A stretch of 64,000 bases of DNA from Acinetobacter lactucae (lineage in GTDB: Bacteria; Pseudomonadota; Gammaproteobacteria; Pseudomonadales; Moraxellaceae), in NCBI RefSeq assembly GCF_001605885.1, contig NZ_LRPE01000004.1, forward strand, positions 62,001 to 126,000, written 5' to 3'. Below the pieces are notes generated by a model. That model was not told where the DNA came from. It saw nothing but the letters and a program-made list of their open reading frames with translations, and made no database searches. Positions 34,415-44,500 of this stretch are shown piece by piece (positions within the stretch are counted from its first letter, which is position 1; every line of letters starts with the position of its first letter). The position numbers and the translations under genes were made by a program.

Positions 34415-35632
34415 ATGAAACGTCCAATTTATCTTGATTACGCAGCAACCACTCCAGTAGATCCGCAAGTTGCAGAACGTATGATGGAGTGTTTAACTTT
34501 CGACGGTACCTTTGGTAATGCTGCGTCTCGTTCCCACGCTTATGGCTGGCAGGCAGAAGAAAAAGTTGAATATGCACGTGAGCAAGTAGCAAATTTAATT
34601 AAAGCTGATCCACGTGAAATCGTTTGGACTTCTGGTGCAACTGAATCAGATAACCTTGCTCTTAAAGGTGTAGCTCAGTTCTATGCGTCTAAAGGCAAAC
34701 ATATCATTACAAGTAAAATTGAACATAAAGCTGTTCTAGATCCTTGTCGTGAATTAGAAGAACAAGGTTTTGAAATTACTTATTTAGAGCCAGAGCCACA
34801 AACAGGTTTAATTACTCCTGAAATGGTTAAAGCTGCCCTTCGTCCAGATACTATTCTTGTTTCACTTATGATGGTAAACAATGAAATTGGTACAGTTACA
34901 GACGTAGCAGCGATTGGTGAATTAACACGTGCCAATAAAACATTTTTCCATGTAGATGCAGCACAAGCGGCTGGTAAAGTCGAAATTGATTTATCTACTA
35001 TGAAAATTGACCTTATGAGTTTCTCTGCTCATAAAATTTATGGTCCAAAAGGTATCGGTGCATTATATGTACGTCGTAGTCCACGTGTGCGCTTAAAAGC
35101 ACAAATTCATGGCGGTGGTCATGAGCGTGGTATGCGTTCTGGTACTTTAGCGACTCACCAAATTGTAGGTATGGGTGAAGCTTTTGAAATTGCTGGCAAA
35201 ACAATGCAAGCAGAACAAGAACGTATCCGTAAGCTTCGCGACAAGCTTTGGAATGGTTTACAAGATCTTGAACAAGTTTTCTTGAATGGCCATCCAACTC
35301 AAAACGTTGCTAACTATTTAAATGTCAGCTTTAACTTTGTTGAAGGTGAATCTTTAATGATGTCTCTTAAAGATGCGGCGGTATCAAGTGGTTCTGCTTG
35401 TACTTCTGCAACCTTAGAGCCTTCATATGTTCTTCGCGCATTAGGTTTATCTGATGAGCTAGCACACAGTTCAATCCGCTTTAGTTTTGGTAAATACACA
35501 ACTGAAGAAGATATTGATCACGTGCTTACAATTACCAAAGCCGCTGTTGAGAAATTACGTGAACTTTCTCCGCTTTGGGATATGTATAAAGAAGGTATCG
35601 ATCTTTCTACAGTTGAATGGGCTGAACACTAA
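34415..35632 (+). CDS. iscS: Cysteine desulfurase IscS
   Basis: A 405-aa PLP enzyme that takes sulfur from cysteine and passes it as persulfide to IscU and other acceptors. Seen: '[14 protein letters not shown]', '[15 protein letters not shown]', 'VNNEIGTV', '[10 protein letters not shown]', '[19 protein letters not shown]' (PLP Lys) and '[21 protein letters not shown]' with the catalytic Cys. The length matches the E. coli enzyme. It is the second gene of the operon. A 67-nt gap follows before iscU. Confidence 0.97.
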   Translation: MKRPIYLDYAATTPVDPQVAERMMECLTFDGTFGNAASRSHAYGWQAEEKVEYAREQVANLIKADPREIVWTSGATESDNLALKGVAQFYASKGKHIITSKIEHKAVLDPCRELEEQGFEITYLEPEPQTGLITPEMVKAALRPDTILVSLMMVNNEIGTVTDVAAIGELTRANKTFFHVDAAQAAGKVEIDLSTMKIDLMSFSAHKIYGPKGIGALYVRRSPRVRLKAQIHGGGHERGMRSGTLATHQIVGMGEAFEIAGKTMQAEQERIRKLRDKLWNGLQDLEQVFLNGHPTQNVANYLNVSFNFVEGESLMMSLKDAAVSSGSACTSATLEPSYVLRALGLSDELAHSSIRFSFGKYTTEEDIDHVLTITKAAVEKLRELSPLWDMYKEGIDLSTVEWAEH

Positions 35633-35699
35633 TTCATTGAAATTAGTATTTTTACCCTCATATTAATATTAGGCTGACCCCGAGGTTTGGAGAAGCGAA

Positions 35700-36086
35700 A
35701 TGGCTTATAGCGAAAAGGTAATTGATCATTACGAAAACCCTCGTAATGTTGGTGTTTTAGATAAAAACTCTGAAAATGTTGGTACAGGCATGGTGGGTGC
35801 ACCTGCATGTGGCGACGTGATGCGTTTACAAATTCAAGTAAACGATAGCGGCGTGATTGAAGAAGCACGCTTTAAAACTTATGGCTGTGGTTCTGCAATT
35901 GCATCAAGTTCCCTTGTAACTGAGTGGTTAAAAGGTAAAACTCTTGATGAAGCTCAGGCAATCAAAAATATTGATATCGCAACTGAGCTTGCACTTCCAC
36001 CAGTAAAAGTTCACTGCTCTGTACTAGCTGAAGATGCAATTAAAGCTGCGATTGATGATTACCGCAGTAAAAAATCTAAAGCTTAA
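35700..36086 (+). CDS. iscU: Fe-S cluster scaffold IscU
   Basis: A 128-aa scaffold on which the [2Fe-2S] cluster is first built. The ligands are visible in 'GAPACGDVMRLQI' (Cys, Asp), 'TYGCGSAIASSS' and 'KVHCSVLAEDAI'. The 'LPPVKVHC' motif is the binding site for the chaperone HscA. N-terminus 'MAYSEKVIDHYENPRNVG' is typical. The start has GGAG 8-9 nt upstream. Confidence 0.97.
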   Translation: MAYSEKVIDHYENPRNVGVLDKNSENVGTGMVGAPACGDVMRLQIQVNDSGVIEEARFKTYGCGSAIASSSLVTEWLKGKTLDEAQAIKNIDIATELALPPVKVHCSVLAEDAIKAAIDDYRSKKSKA

Positions 36087-36116
36087 TTTGTTACCATTGT
36101 AAACGTTGGAGTTTTC

Positions 36117-36437
36117 ATGATTCATTTAACTGAAAATGCTGCGACTCATATTAGCAATTACCTTAAAAACCGAGGTAAGGGTGAAGGCATTCGCGTGGGT
36201 GTGAAAACTTCTGGTTGTTCTGGATTGGCTTATGTTCTCGAATTTGTTGATTCTATCGATGAACATGACCAAGTTTTCGAACAATTTGGCGTTAAGGTTG
36301 TTGTAGATCCAAAAAGCTTAGTCTATTTAGAAGGCTTAGAAATGGACTACGTTAAGAACGGCCTTAATGAAGGGTTCGAATTTAACAATCCTAATAAGAA
36401 AGGTGAATGTGGTTGCGGTGAGTCTTTCACTGTATAA
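36117..36437 (+). CDS. iscA: A-type Fe-S carrier IscA
   Basis: A 106-aa A-type carrier with the three conserved Cys in '[13 protein letters not shown]' and the C-terminal 'GECGCGESF'. It accepts clusters and hands them on to [4Fe-4S] targets. Fourth gene of the operon. A palindromic hairpin lies in the 88-nt gap to hscB. Confidence 0.96.
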   Translation: MIHLTENAATHISNYLKNRGKGEGIRVGVKTSGCSGLAYVLEFVDSIDEHDQVFEQFGVKVVVDPKSLVYLEGLEMDYVKNGLNEGFEFNNPNKKGECGCGESFTV

Positions 36438-36461
36438 CCCACTTCTCCTTCCATCCTTTTC

Positions 36462-36496
36462 ATTAAAACAGTGTCTTTTTATAGCACTGTTTTAAT
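36462..36496 (+). other. Intra-operon hairpin between iscA and hscB
   Basis: A perfect 12-bp stem ATTAAAACAGTG/CACTGTTTTAAT with an 11-nt loop. No T run follows, so it looks more like an RNA-processing or stability element than a terminator. Confidence 0.6.
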
Positions 36497-36525
36497 GTAT
36501 TTAATTAACGTGGACCTCCTTTCTA

Positions 36526-37044
36526 ATGAATCATTTTGAGTTGTTCAATTTACCCGTAGAACTCGATATCGATTTGGCGAGCTTAAAATCCAATTTCTTA
36601 AGTTTGCAGCAGCAATATCATCCAGATAAAGCAGAAGATAAAGATCAGGCGTTGATCAAATCAAGTGAAATCAATCAAGCTTTTAAAGTTCTGTCGCAAG
36701 TAGATAGCCGCGCTGCTTATCTCCTAGCACTAAAAAAGCAAGATCATCACCTCGATCAATCTATTAGTGATTTTGAGTTCCTACAATCAGCTCTAGAACT
36801 TCGTGAACAACTTGATGAAGCCACTTCACAAGAGCATTTAAGCACTCTTAAACAAGAAGTGTTTCAGTGGATTGATGGTTTAGTTCGCGAGTTTAAAATT
36901 GATTACTCAGATGAAGACTGGGGTGAAGCTCGAGATACTGTACGTAAGTTACGTTTCTTTCAGCGCGTTCTTAACGATATTGAAAAAGCAGAAGATCAAT
37001 TGTTGGATGATGAAGACAACTTTGATTTAGATGACGATTTTTAA
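36526..37044 (+). CDS. hscB: Co-chaperone HscB
   Basis: A 172-aa J-protein for HscA. The N-terminal J domain reads 'MNHFELFNLPVELDIDLASLK' and has the essential HPD motif in 'QQYHPDKAED', followed by 'AFKVLSQVDSRAAYLLAL'. The C-terminal three-helix domain that holds IscU follows. The extreme C-terminus is very acidic (DDEDNFDLDDDF), longer than in E. coli. It recruits IscU to HscA and stimulates ATP hydrolysis. Confidence 0.94.
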   Translation: MNHFELFNLPVELDIDLASLKSNFLSLQQQYHPDKAEDKDQALIKSSEINQAFKVLSQVDSRAAYLLALKKQDHHLDQSISDFEFLQSALELREQLDEATSQEHLSTLKQEVFQWIDGLVREFKIDYSDEDWGEARDTVRKLRFFQRVLNDIEKAEDQLLDDEDNFDLDDDF

Positions 37045-37081
37045 TTTGCTTTTTTCAATTTATATTCAAAGGATTTAACTC

Positions 37082-38941
37082 ATGGCACTTTTGCAAATTG
37101 CTGAACCGGGTCAATCCAGTGCCCCACATCAACACCGCATTGCGATTGGTATCGACCTAGGAACAACACATTCTCTAGTTGCGACAGTGTTATCAGGCAA
37201 ACCAAAAGTCCTCAACGACGAAAAAGAAAGAAGACTTCTTCCCTCTATTGTGCACTATGGAAGTGATATCACTCACTATGGTGAAGAAGCAAAGCCTTTC
37301 ATTATTACTGATCCAAAAAATACAATTGTTTCTGTAAAGCGTTTTATGGGACGCTCAAAAGCAGATATCAAGTTTCAACACCCTTATGAGTTAGTGGGTT
37401 CTGAAAATGAGATGCCAGCTTTCGAGACACGTTCTGGGCGCAAAACCCCTGTTGAAATTTCAGCTGAAATTTTAAAACAACTAAAAGAACGTGCTGAATC
37501 TAGCTTACAAAACCCAGTCAATGGGGCCGTAATTACTGTTCCAGCTTACTTTGATGAAGCTCAGCGCCAAGCAACACGCGATGCGGCACAGCTTGCTGGT
37601 TTGAATGTATTACGTTTATTAAATGAGCCTACTGCAGCTGCTGTCGCTTATGGTTTAGATCAAGAAACTAATTTAGCTACCGATCATAACTATGTGATTT
37701 ATGACCTAGGTGGTGGTACTTTCGACGTATCTATCCTACGTTTCTCACAAGGTGTCTTTGAAGTATTAGCTACAGGTGGTCATACCGCTTTAGGTGGTGA
37801 TGACTTAGATCGACTCATTGTTAAATGGGCTAAAAAACAGCTAAATATTGATACGCTGAGTGATGAAAGCTATGCAGTATTTATTGTTGCTGCTCGTCAA
37901 GCAAAGGAACAACTCTCTACACAAGAATCTGTTCAGTTAAAACTACTTGAAAATGAACTAACACTTGATCGCTCAACTTTTGAAAGCATTATTCAAGTAG
38001 CTTTAGATAAGACAATTAGTGTGTGCAAACGCGTTTTACGTGATGCAAAACTTGAATTATCAGATATTCAAAATGTTGTTTTAGTAGGTGGCTCTACCCG
38101 TTCATATGCTGTTCAGCAAGCGGTTCGTAATGTTTTTAATCAAGAACCACTTTGCACGATTAATCCTGATGAAGTAGTTGCAATTGGGGCTTCTATTACA
38201 GCTAATCAATTAATTGGAAATAGCCAGGACGGCTCGTTACTTTTAGACGTTACTCCTCTTTCTCTTGGCTTAGAAACCATGGGTGGATTAGTAGAGCGCC
38301 TTATTTCACGTAATACAGCTATTCCAGTTGCCCGCCGCCAAGAATTCACCACTTATCAAGATGGCCAAACTGCTATGCTGATTCATGTGGTTCAAGGTGA
38401 ACGAGATTTAGTAGAACATTGTCGCTCACTAGGCAGATTCGTTCTTCATGGCATCCCTCCAATGACTGCTGGTCAAGCACGTATTGAAGTTACCTTTCAG
38501 GTAGATGCAGATGGCTTACTCACGGTTTCGGCTCGTGAAACAACTTCTGGTGTACAAGCCCAAATTGATATTAAACCATCTTATGGTTTATCAGAGTCTG
38601 ACACTGAACGCTTATTAATTGAAGGTTTCCAGCACGCGGAAGAAGATAAAAATCTGCGTCATTTAAAAGAAACCAAAGTTGAGGCCCAACGTGAGCTTGA
38701 AGCATTAGAACAAGCTTTGAAAGTGGATGCTGATTTACTCAATAATGAGCAACTCGAAGCACTTAAAGCCGCTGAAAATTCGCTTAAAGTACAACTTGAA
38801 GGCAATGATATCCAAGCAATTGAAAAAGCTGTAGAACAACTTAAAGTACATAGTGATGCTTTTGCTGCACTACGTATGAATCGACATATTGACCACGCCT
38901 TAAAAGGTACAAAACTTGAAGATTGGTCAAATTCAAACTAA
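37082..38941 (+). CDS. hscA: Fe-S biogenesis Hsp70 chaperone HscA
   Basis: A 619-aa Hsp70. The nucleotide-binding domain starts '[14 protein letters not shown]', then '[22 protein letters not shown]', '[13 protein letters not shown]', '[13 protein letters not shown]' and '[11 protein letters not shown]'. The linker '[17 protein letters not shown]' leads into the substrate domain, which lacks the long lid tail of DnaK. It binds the LPPVK motif of IscU and drives cluster release. Located between hscB and fdx, 38 nt and 17 nt away. Confidence 0.96.
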   Translation: MALLQIAEPGQSSAPHQHRIAIGIDLGTTHSLVATVLSGKPKVLNDEKERRLLPSIVHYGSDITHYGEEAKPFIITDPKNTIVSVKRFMGRSKADIKFQHPYELVGSENEMPAFETRSGRKTPVEISAEILKQLKERAESSLQNPVNGAVITVPAYFDEAQRQATRDAAQLAGLNVLRLLNEPTAAAVAYGLDQETNLATDHNYVIYDLGGGTFDVSILRFSQGVFEVLATGGHTALGGDDLDRLIVKWAKKQLNIDTLSDESYAVFIVAARQAKEQLSTQESVQLKLLENELTLDRSTFESIIQVALDKTISVCKRVLRDAKLELSDIQNVVLVGGSTRSYAVQQAVRNVFNQEPLCTINPDEVVAIGASITANQLIGNSQDGSLLLDVTPLSLGLETMGGLVERLISRNTAIPVARRQEFTTYQDGQTAMLIHVVQGERDLVEHCRSLGRFVLHGIPPMTAGQARIEVTFQVDADGLLTVSARETTSGVQAQIDIKPSYGLSESDTERLLIEGFQHAEEDKNLRHLKETKVEAQRELEALEQALKVDADLLNNEQLEALKAAENSLKVQLEGNDIQAIEKAVEQLKVHSDAFAALRMNRHIDHALKGTKLEDWSNSN

Positions 38942-38958
38942 AGGTATAGGTGATCAAT

Positions 38959-39297
38959 ATGCCCCGCATTAAAGTACTTCCTCACGCTCAATTTTGTCCT
39001 GAAGGTGCAGAATTTGAAGTTGAACAAAATGCAAATCTTTGCCAAAGTTTGCTTGATCGAGGAATTAAAATCGAACATGCATGTGACATGTCATGCGCTT
39101 GTACAACATGTCACGTAGTAGTTCGTAAAGGTTTTGATAGCCTAGAAGAAATGGATGATATTGAAGCAGATCTTTTAGATCGCGCTTGGGGTCTTGAACC
39201 AGATTCTCGCCTTTCATGTCAGGTAAAAATTGTTGATGAAGATTTAGAAATTGAGATTCCTAAATATACAATCAACCACGCTTCAGAAAATCATTAA
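38959..39297 (+). CDS. fdx: Isc-type [2Fe-2S] ferredoxin
   Basis: About 112 aa. 'MPRIKVLPHAQFCPEGAEFE' and the Cys pattern in 'HACDMSCACTTCHVVV', with a later 'RLSCQV', match the adrenodoxin-like ferredoxin of isc operons. The end 'YTINHASENH' also matches E. coli Fdx. It supplies electrons for cluster assembly. The ATG at 38959 is preceded by AGGTG; the longer form would start at the GTG inside that site. It is the last gene of the operon. No iscX follows. Confidence 0.95.
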   Translation: MPRIKVLPHAQFCPEGAEFEVEQNANLCQSLLDRGIKIEHACDMSCACTTCHVVVRKGFDSLEEMDDIEADLLDRAWGLEPDSRLSCQVKIVDEDLEIEIPKYTINHASENH

Positions 39298-39307
39298 TTG
39301 CCATAAT

Positions 39308-39336
39308 AAAAAAGCTGCTTTAAAAGCAGCTTTTTT
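39308..39336. terminator. Terminator of the isc operon
   Basis: AAAAAAGCTGC... pairs with ...GCAGCTTTTTT around a small AT loop. It is symmetric and can also serve the convergent cyclase gene. Confidence 0.9.
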
Positions 39337-39350
39337 ATGTTTTATAAACT

Positions 39351-40829
39351 CTAAACTTGATCTTGCTGGTCTATTTCTAAAGGTTTAACTTCATCTTCGA
39401 GTCTTAACTGCGCAATGCCTTGAGTATTTACTAAAGTCTGTTGGACTTTAATTCGTTGAATCATCTTCTCAAGCACTTCTACTAATTCAGGATATTCATA
39501 GTTTTGTACTTCTTCTAAATTAAGTATTAAATGAAACCCTTTATACTCATAGTCAAACCATTGCTGATGATCTGACTTATTTCCCGTATATTTCTCCATT
39601 ACTTGCCATGTTTTGACTGCACCTTGAATACCTTTTAGATAAATCGGCGTCTTAGGAGCACACAGGAAATCACTTTTGATTAATTGATAAGTATCATCTG
39701 AAATTAAAATCTCATCTATTTCCGCAGCATATTGCAAACGAGCCGCTAAATTTACATCACGGCCCACAATCGTATAAGCCATACGATGCGTTGCTCCATA
39801 ATTTCCTACGTGGCAATAACCAGTACTAATCCCCATACGGATATGCAATGCTGAATAACCCATTTTTTTCCAACGCTCGCGCAGTAATTTCATTTGCTGA
39901 CGCATAGCGATTGCCATTTCTACACAGGCTTTGGCATCTTGCTCTACACCTTGTGAATTTGGATCACCAAAAAATATGAGGATGGCATCCCCCATAAATT
40001 TATCGACAGTAGCCTCATACTGTTTAGCAATTTCAGTCATATGGCTTAAATAATCATTAAGCAAAAATGCTAAATCATCTGGGATTAAAGTTTCTGATAA
40101 CTCTGTAAAACCTTGAATATCAGAAAAAAACACCGTCATTTTTTTACGCTTATATTCAATTTTTGCTTCAGCCTCGCCGCGCATAATAGACTGCCACAAT
40201 TGTAGTGGCGCATAACGGCTTAGCTGATTAGCAAAAGCAATATAGCGGGTCATTTGGTCATAGTAATGTTGACGCTGTTGACTGATTTTTTTAACCCAGC
40301 GATGCTGGTAATAATTTCCAATGGTAATAAACATAACCAACCCAAGAAGAGTTATTACTGTCAACTCTTGGCTAGTAGGCTCAAAATATGTATAAAAACC
40401 AAATAGGAAAAAAGTACTTAAATAAAAAATAATCGCGCCTAACAGACTCGTTAAACAAATGACTGCGAAAGAAATTCGACTATTAATTGCTGAATAAAAC
40501 AACGCAAAAAGTGCAATAAATGTAGGTACTAAATTAAGATGCAGACCTGCCAAAGTAACTGCTACCACAACTGCATCGATTGCAAAAAAGACACTTTTTT
40601 GAGTTTTTTTATCGAATTGGTACTGAAGCCAGTGTTCTAACTTCGAGCTAATAAAAAGCAGAAATAGGAAAAAAGGTGGAATATAGATCTGATAATTTGT
40701 ATTAGGTGAGGTAAAAGCATAGATCACTAAAATTAATGACAGAATTGAATATCCCATCAAACGATGAAAATATGCAAACTGTTTAGGCTCTCTATCGATA
40801 AACCTCTCTAATTGCACCCTATCCTCCAT
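39351..40829 (-). CDS. Membrane-bound class III adenylate cyclase
   Basis: A 492-aa protein with about six membrane helices in residues 20-185 and a C-terminal class III cyclase domain (about residues 225-400). The two metal Asp are in 'TVFFSDIQGFTELS' and 'DKFMGDAILIFFGDP', and the Asn/Arg pair is in 'VGRDVNLAARLQ'. The base-selecting positions are Lys ('DKFMGD') and Thr ('AYTIVG'), the pair expected for ATP, so cAMP is the likely product rather than cGMP. A ~90-residue tail follows. The membrane part resembles bacterial MASE-type sensors; the signal is unknown. Confidence 0.87.
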   Translation of the reverse strand: MEDRVQLERFIDREPKQFAYFHRLMGYSILSLILVIYAFTSPNTNYQIYIPPFFLFLLFISSKLEHWLQYQFDKKTQKSVFFAIDAVVVAVTLAGLHLNLVPTFIALFALFYSAINSRISFAVICLTSLLGAIIFYLSTFFLFGFYTYFEPTSQELTVITLLGLVMFITIGNYYQHRWVKKISQQRQHYYDQMTRYIAFANQLSRYAPLQLWQSIMRGEAEAKIEYKRKKMTVFFSDIQGFTELSETLIPDDLAFLLNDYLSHMTEIAKQYEATVDKFMGDAILIFFGDPNSQGVEQDAKACVEMAIAMRQQMKLLRERWKKMGYSALHIRMGISTGYCHVGNYGATHRMAYTIVGRDVNLAARLQYAAEIDEILISDDTYQLIKSDFLCAPKTPIYLKGIQGAVKTWQVMEKYTGNKSDHQQWFDYEYKGFHLILNLEEVQNYEYPELVEVLEKMIQRIKVQQTLVNTQGIAQLRLEDEVKPLEIDQQDQV

Positions 40830-40873
40830 ACCTCAATGTAGCCACATTTCTATAAATGTGGCATTGCATTGAT

Positions 40874-41326
40874 TTAGTCCATGCGCCAATCAAAAGGCAT
40901 ATCGCCTTGACCACGTAAAGCAAGCATAAGAGTTTGACGCATATGAGCCAGCACATCATTTGTATAAGGAACAGCAGGTGTACCCCAGACTGGTTTAGGC
41001 CATGCAACATCATTCTGGTAACGCACAACATGATGAAAATGCAATTGAGGCACCATATTCCCTAAGGCTGCAACATTCATTTTATCAGCACGGAATACAC
41101 GAGATAGCTGGCTAGATAACCAACTTGATTCGCGCAAAAACTGTTCTTGGTCGGCTTGGCTCAACTCATATAATTCTGTGATTCCCGGCACACGAGGGAT
41201 TAAAATCAGCCAAGGGAATTGCATATCATTCATTAAACGACATGTTGAAAGCGGAAAATCGCCTACAAAAAAAGTATCTTGAGCAAGTTGTGGATGCAAA
41301 CTAAACATATCTTTTATAAATGACAA
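40874..41326 (-). CDS. HIT-family protein with a Q-x-H-x-H motif
   Basis: A 150-aa HIT-superfamily protein. The catalytic segment reads 'MVPQLHFHHVVRYQND', so the first triad His is Gln. That pattern is common in a proteobacterial HIT subgroup, and the two central His are kept. 'FPWLILIPRVPGITELYELSQADQEQFL' is the typical upstream part. It probably hydrolyses a nucleotide conjugate in the cytoplasm; substrate unknown. It lies 44 nt upstream of the cyclase gene on the same strand and may be co-transcribed with it. Confidence 0.82.
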   Translation of the reverse strand: MSFIKDMFSLHPQLAQDTFFVGDFPLSTCRLMNDMQFPWLILIPRVPGITELYELSQADQEQFLRESSWLSSQLSRVFRADKMNVAALGNMVPQLHFHHVVRYQNDVAWPKPVWGTPAVPYTNDVLAHMRQTLMLALRGQGDMPFDWRMD

Positions 41327-41405
41327 TAAACAATAATGGCTAATACTATCACATCAGTTTTAATGTGAGTATTGCTAGTGTCTGGTTTGATTACAAATAA
41401 CAATG

Positions 41406-41453
41406 ATTTTATGCACTTATTCCCCGAATAGACCGAGAAATCGTGCATAAAAT
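41406..41453. other. Long inverted repeat between mfd and the HIT gene
   Basis: ATTTTATGCAC (41406-41416) pairs with GTGCATAAAAT (41443-41453) across a 26-nt centre that itself contains TATTC-CCC-GAATA. No T run follows on either strand. Confidence 0.55.
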
Positions 41454-41509
41454 TCTGTTATCAATCTACAAAAGATTCTTGTTGAGTTGAAATCACTTTA
41501 AAACACGAT

Positions 41510-44500
41510 TTAAGCATGTAATTCATTCAATAATTTCGCTAATAAATCATTAATAAATTGGATTCGTTTTTCCTGCTCTTCAAGCTGAACCATAACCTTT
41601 AAACGTTGACCACCTTCCATACGATAATAGGTTGGATGCTTTTGCATGAGTTGAATAATACTAATGGCTTGAACAGGCGTATCAGGCGAGAATTCAATAT
41701 TGCCACCTTGAGTATTAATATCAATCTTAGTAATACCTAGCTGTTCAGCTTTCAGTCGAATTTGGTGAACACTAAATAAGTGTTTAACTGATTGCGGTGG
41801 AACTCCAAAACGGTCAATCAGTTCCATACGGATATTGTCGAGCTTTTCTTGGGTATCTGTATTACTAATACGCTTATAAAATAATAAACGCTGATGCACA
41901 TCACCTAAATAATCATCTGGAATCAGTGCAGGAATGTGTAAATTAATTTCTGCAGTTAATGATAACGGTGCATCGAAATTCGGCGTTTTTCCTTGTTGAA
42001 TTGCCTTGGTGGCTTTTTCAAGCATTTCCATATACAAGCTATATCCAATTGCCTGCATTGAACCACTTTGCTGCTCACCTAACAGCTCGCCTGCACCTCG
42101 AATTTCTAAATCTTCTGTAGCCAGCATAAAACCAGCACCGAGAGTTGAAGCACGTTGGATTGCATCTAGACGTTTTTCTGCATCACCTTTTAAATGCTTT
42201 ATCGAAGGAACTAGTAAATAAGCATAGGCTTGGTGATGTGAGCGCCCTACACGGCCACGCAGTTGGTGTAATTGAGCTAGACCAAGTTTGTCAGCTCTTT
42301 CGATCAAAATGGTGTTGGCATTTGGAACATCAATTCCGGTTTCGATAATGGTTGAGCATACCAATACATTGTATTCTTTGTGATAGAACTGTTGCATGAC
42401 TTGCTCAAGTTCTCTTTCCCTCATTTGTCCGTGAGCCACTGCTACACGAGCTTCAGGTACAAGCACACGAATATTTTCAGCAGCTCTTTCAATCGTATCA
42501 ACTTCATTGTGCAAGAAATATACTTGTCCACCACGTAATAATTCACGCAAAATGGCTTCTTTAATAGACGCTTCGGTATGTTCTTGTACAAAGGTCTTAA
42601 CAGCTAAACGACGGGCTGGCGGTGTAGCAATGATAGATAAATCACGCATTCCCGAAAAAGCCATATTAAGCGTACGAGGAATTGGTGTTGCTGTAAGTGT
42701 CAACATATCAACATCTGCACGTAATGCTTTAATACGCTCTTTATCACGCACGCCAAAACGGTGCTCTTCGTCGACCACCATTAATCCTAGATCTTTAAAC
42801 TGTACATTTTCTTGTAAAAGTTTATGGGTACCCACCACAATATCGACTTTACCTTCAGCAAGGTCTTCAATATTTTTCGTATGCGTTTTATTTGAACCAA
42901 AGCGTGATAATACTTCGATACGCACAGGCCAATCGGCAAAGCGGTCTTTAAAAGACTCATAATGCTGTTGAGCAAGTAATGTTGTCGGTACTAAAACAGC
43001 AACCTGTTTACCATTTTGCACTGCAACAAATGCTGCACGCATCGCAACTTCAGTTTTACCAAAACCAACATCACCACAAACAAGTCGGTCCATCGGTTTA
43101 GCTTGTTGCATATCATAAAGCGTCGCTTCAATAGCATTGGCTTGATCAAGTGTTTCTTCATACGCAAATCCACTCGCAAATTGCATATAAAGCGACTGAT
43201 CTATTTCAAAGCCAAATCCTGGTTTTGACTGACGACGTGCTTGTATATGTAACAACTCTGCTGCAACATCATGAATTTGTTCTAAAGCTTTACGTTTCGC
43301 CTTACTCCACGCATCAGTTCCAATTTTATGTAATGGTGCTAAGTCTGGATCTCCACCACTGTAACGACTAATAAGATGTAAATTCGTTACAGGAACATAA
43401 ACTTTTGCCTCTTCAGCATAGTCTAGTTGCAAGAATTCATAATCTTGACCTTCAATTGCTAAAGTAATTAACCCAGCATAACGCCCTACACCATGGTCAA
43501 TATGAACAACTGGAGCGCCAATACTTAATTCGGTCAAACTACGAATTAAGAACTCTTCTGAAACTTCTTGCTGACGTTTACGACGACGTTGGACTACCCG
43601 ATGCTCATATAACTGATTTTCTGAAATAACAGACAATTGATCGGTTAAAAGTAACCCACGGTCTAATGGCGCATTAGTAATCGCAATCGCGAACTGACTT
43701 TTCTGGAACTGCCCAAAACTATCTACGCTAGGAATATCTCCCAGACTGGCACGCAAACCATCTCTTAAACTTTCACGACGACCAGCACTTTCTGCAACCA
43801 ATAAAACAGGATGGTTCGCTTCATCAATATATTTTTTAACTACCGCAAATGGTTTTTCTTTTTTCGGGTCAACTGCCAACTTAGGAGGTTGCTCAACTTT
43901 GAGATTTAAAGCTCCAGCTTTTTCTTCAATTGTCTCAGCACTCACAAGCATACGTGGGAACTGATTTAAGGCACTAAGTAAGTGGTTTGGTGCAATAAAT
44001 AACTCATCAGGAGGTAGAATTGGCTGATCGGCGTTATGACGTCTATCTTCATATCTACGGAAAACTTCTTTCCAAAAACTGGTTAAATCAGTATCTATAT
44101 CATTGGTTGTAATTACAATGCAATTCTTTGGTAAATACGTTGTCAGTGTACTTTGAGCTTGCATTTGAGCTTTATCAAAAAATAAAGGTAAATAAAACTC
44201 AATTCCCGGAGATGCAATTCCATCAAGAACATCTTGATAAATGGGATTTTTCTTAGGATTTGCGGTCGGAAAAAGTTCAGAGTAACGGTCTCTAAAAATT
44301 GAACGAGCTTCTTTTAGTGGAAACTCTTTTGCTGGTAAGACTGTAAAACTTTTTAAAGCAGTTGTTGTTCTTTGCGTTTCTGGATCAAAGAATTTTAAAG
44401 TATCAATTTCATCATCAAACAGGTCAATACGGATAGGTGCTTCCTGTCCTGATGCAAAAATGTCCATAATACTGCCACGTACGGCAAACTCACCATGGTC

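Noticed and set aside
42006..43371. Several ORFs of 62-151 codons opposite or within mfd
   Set aside because: All overlap conserved Mfd motifs in other frames, and none has recognisable domains.
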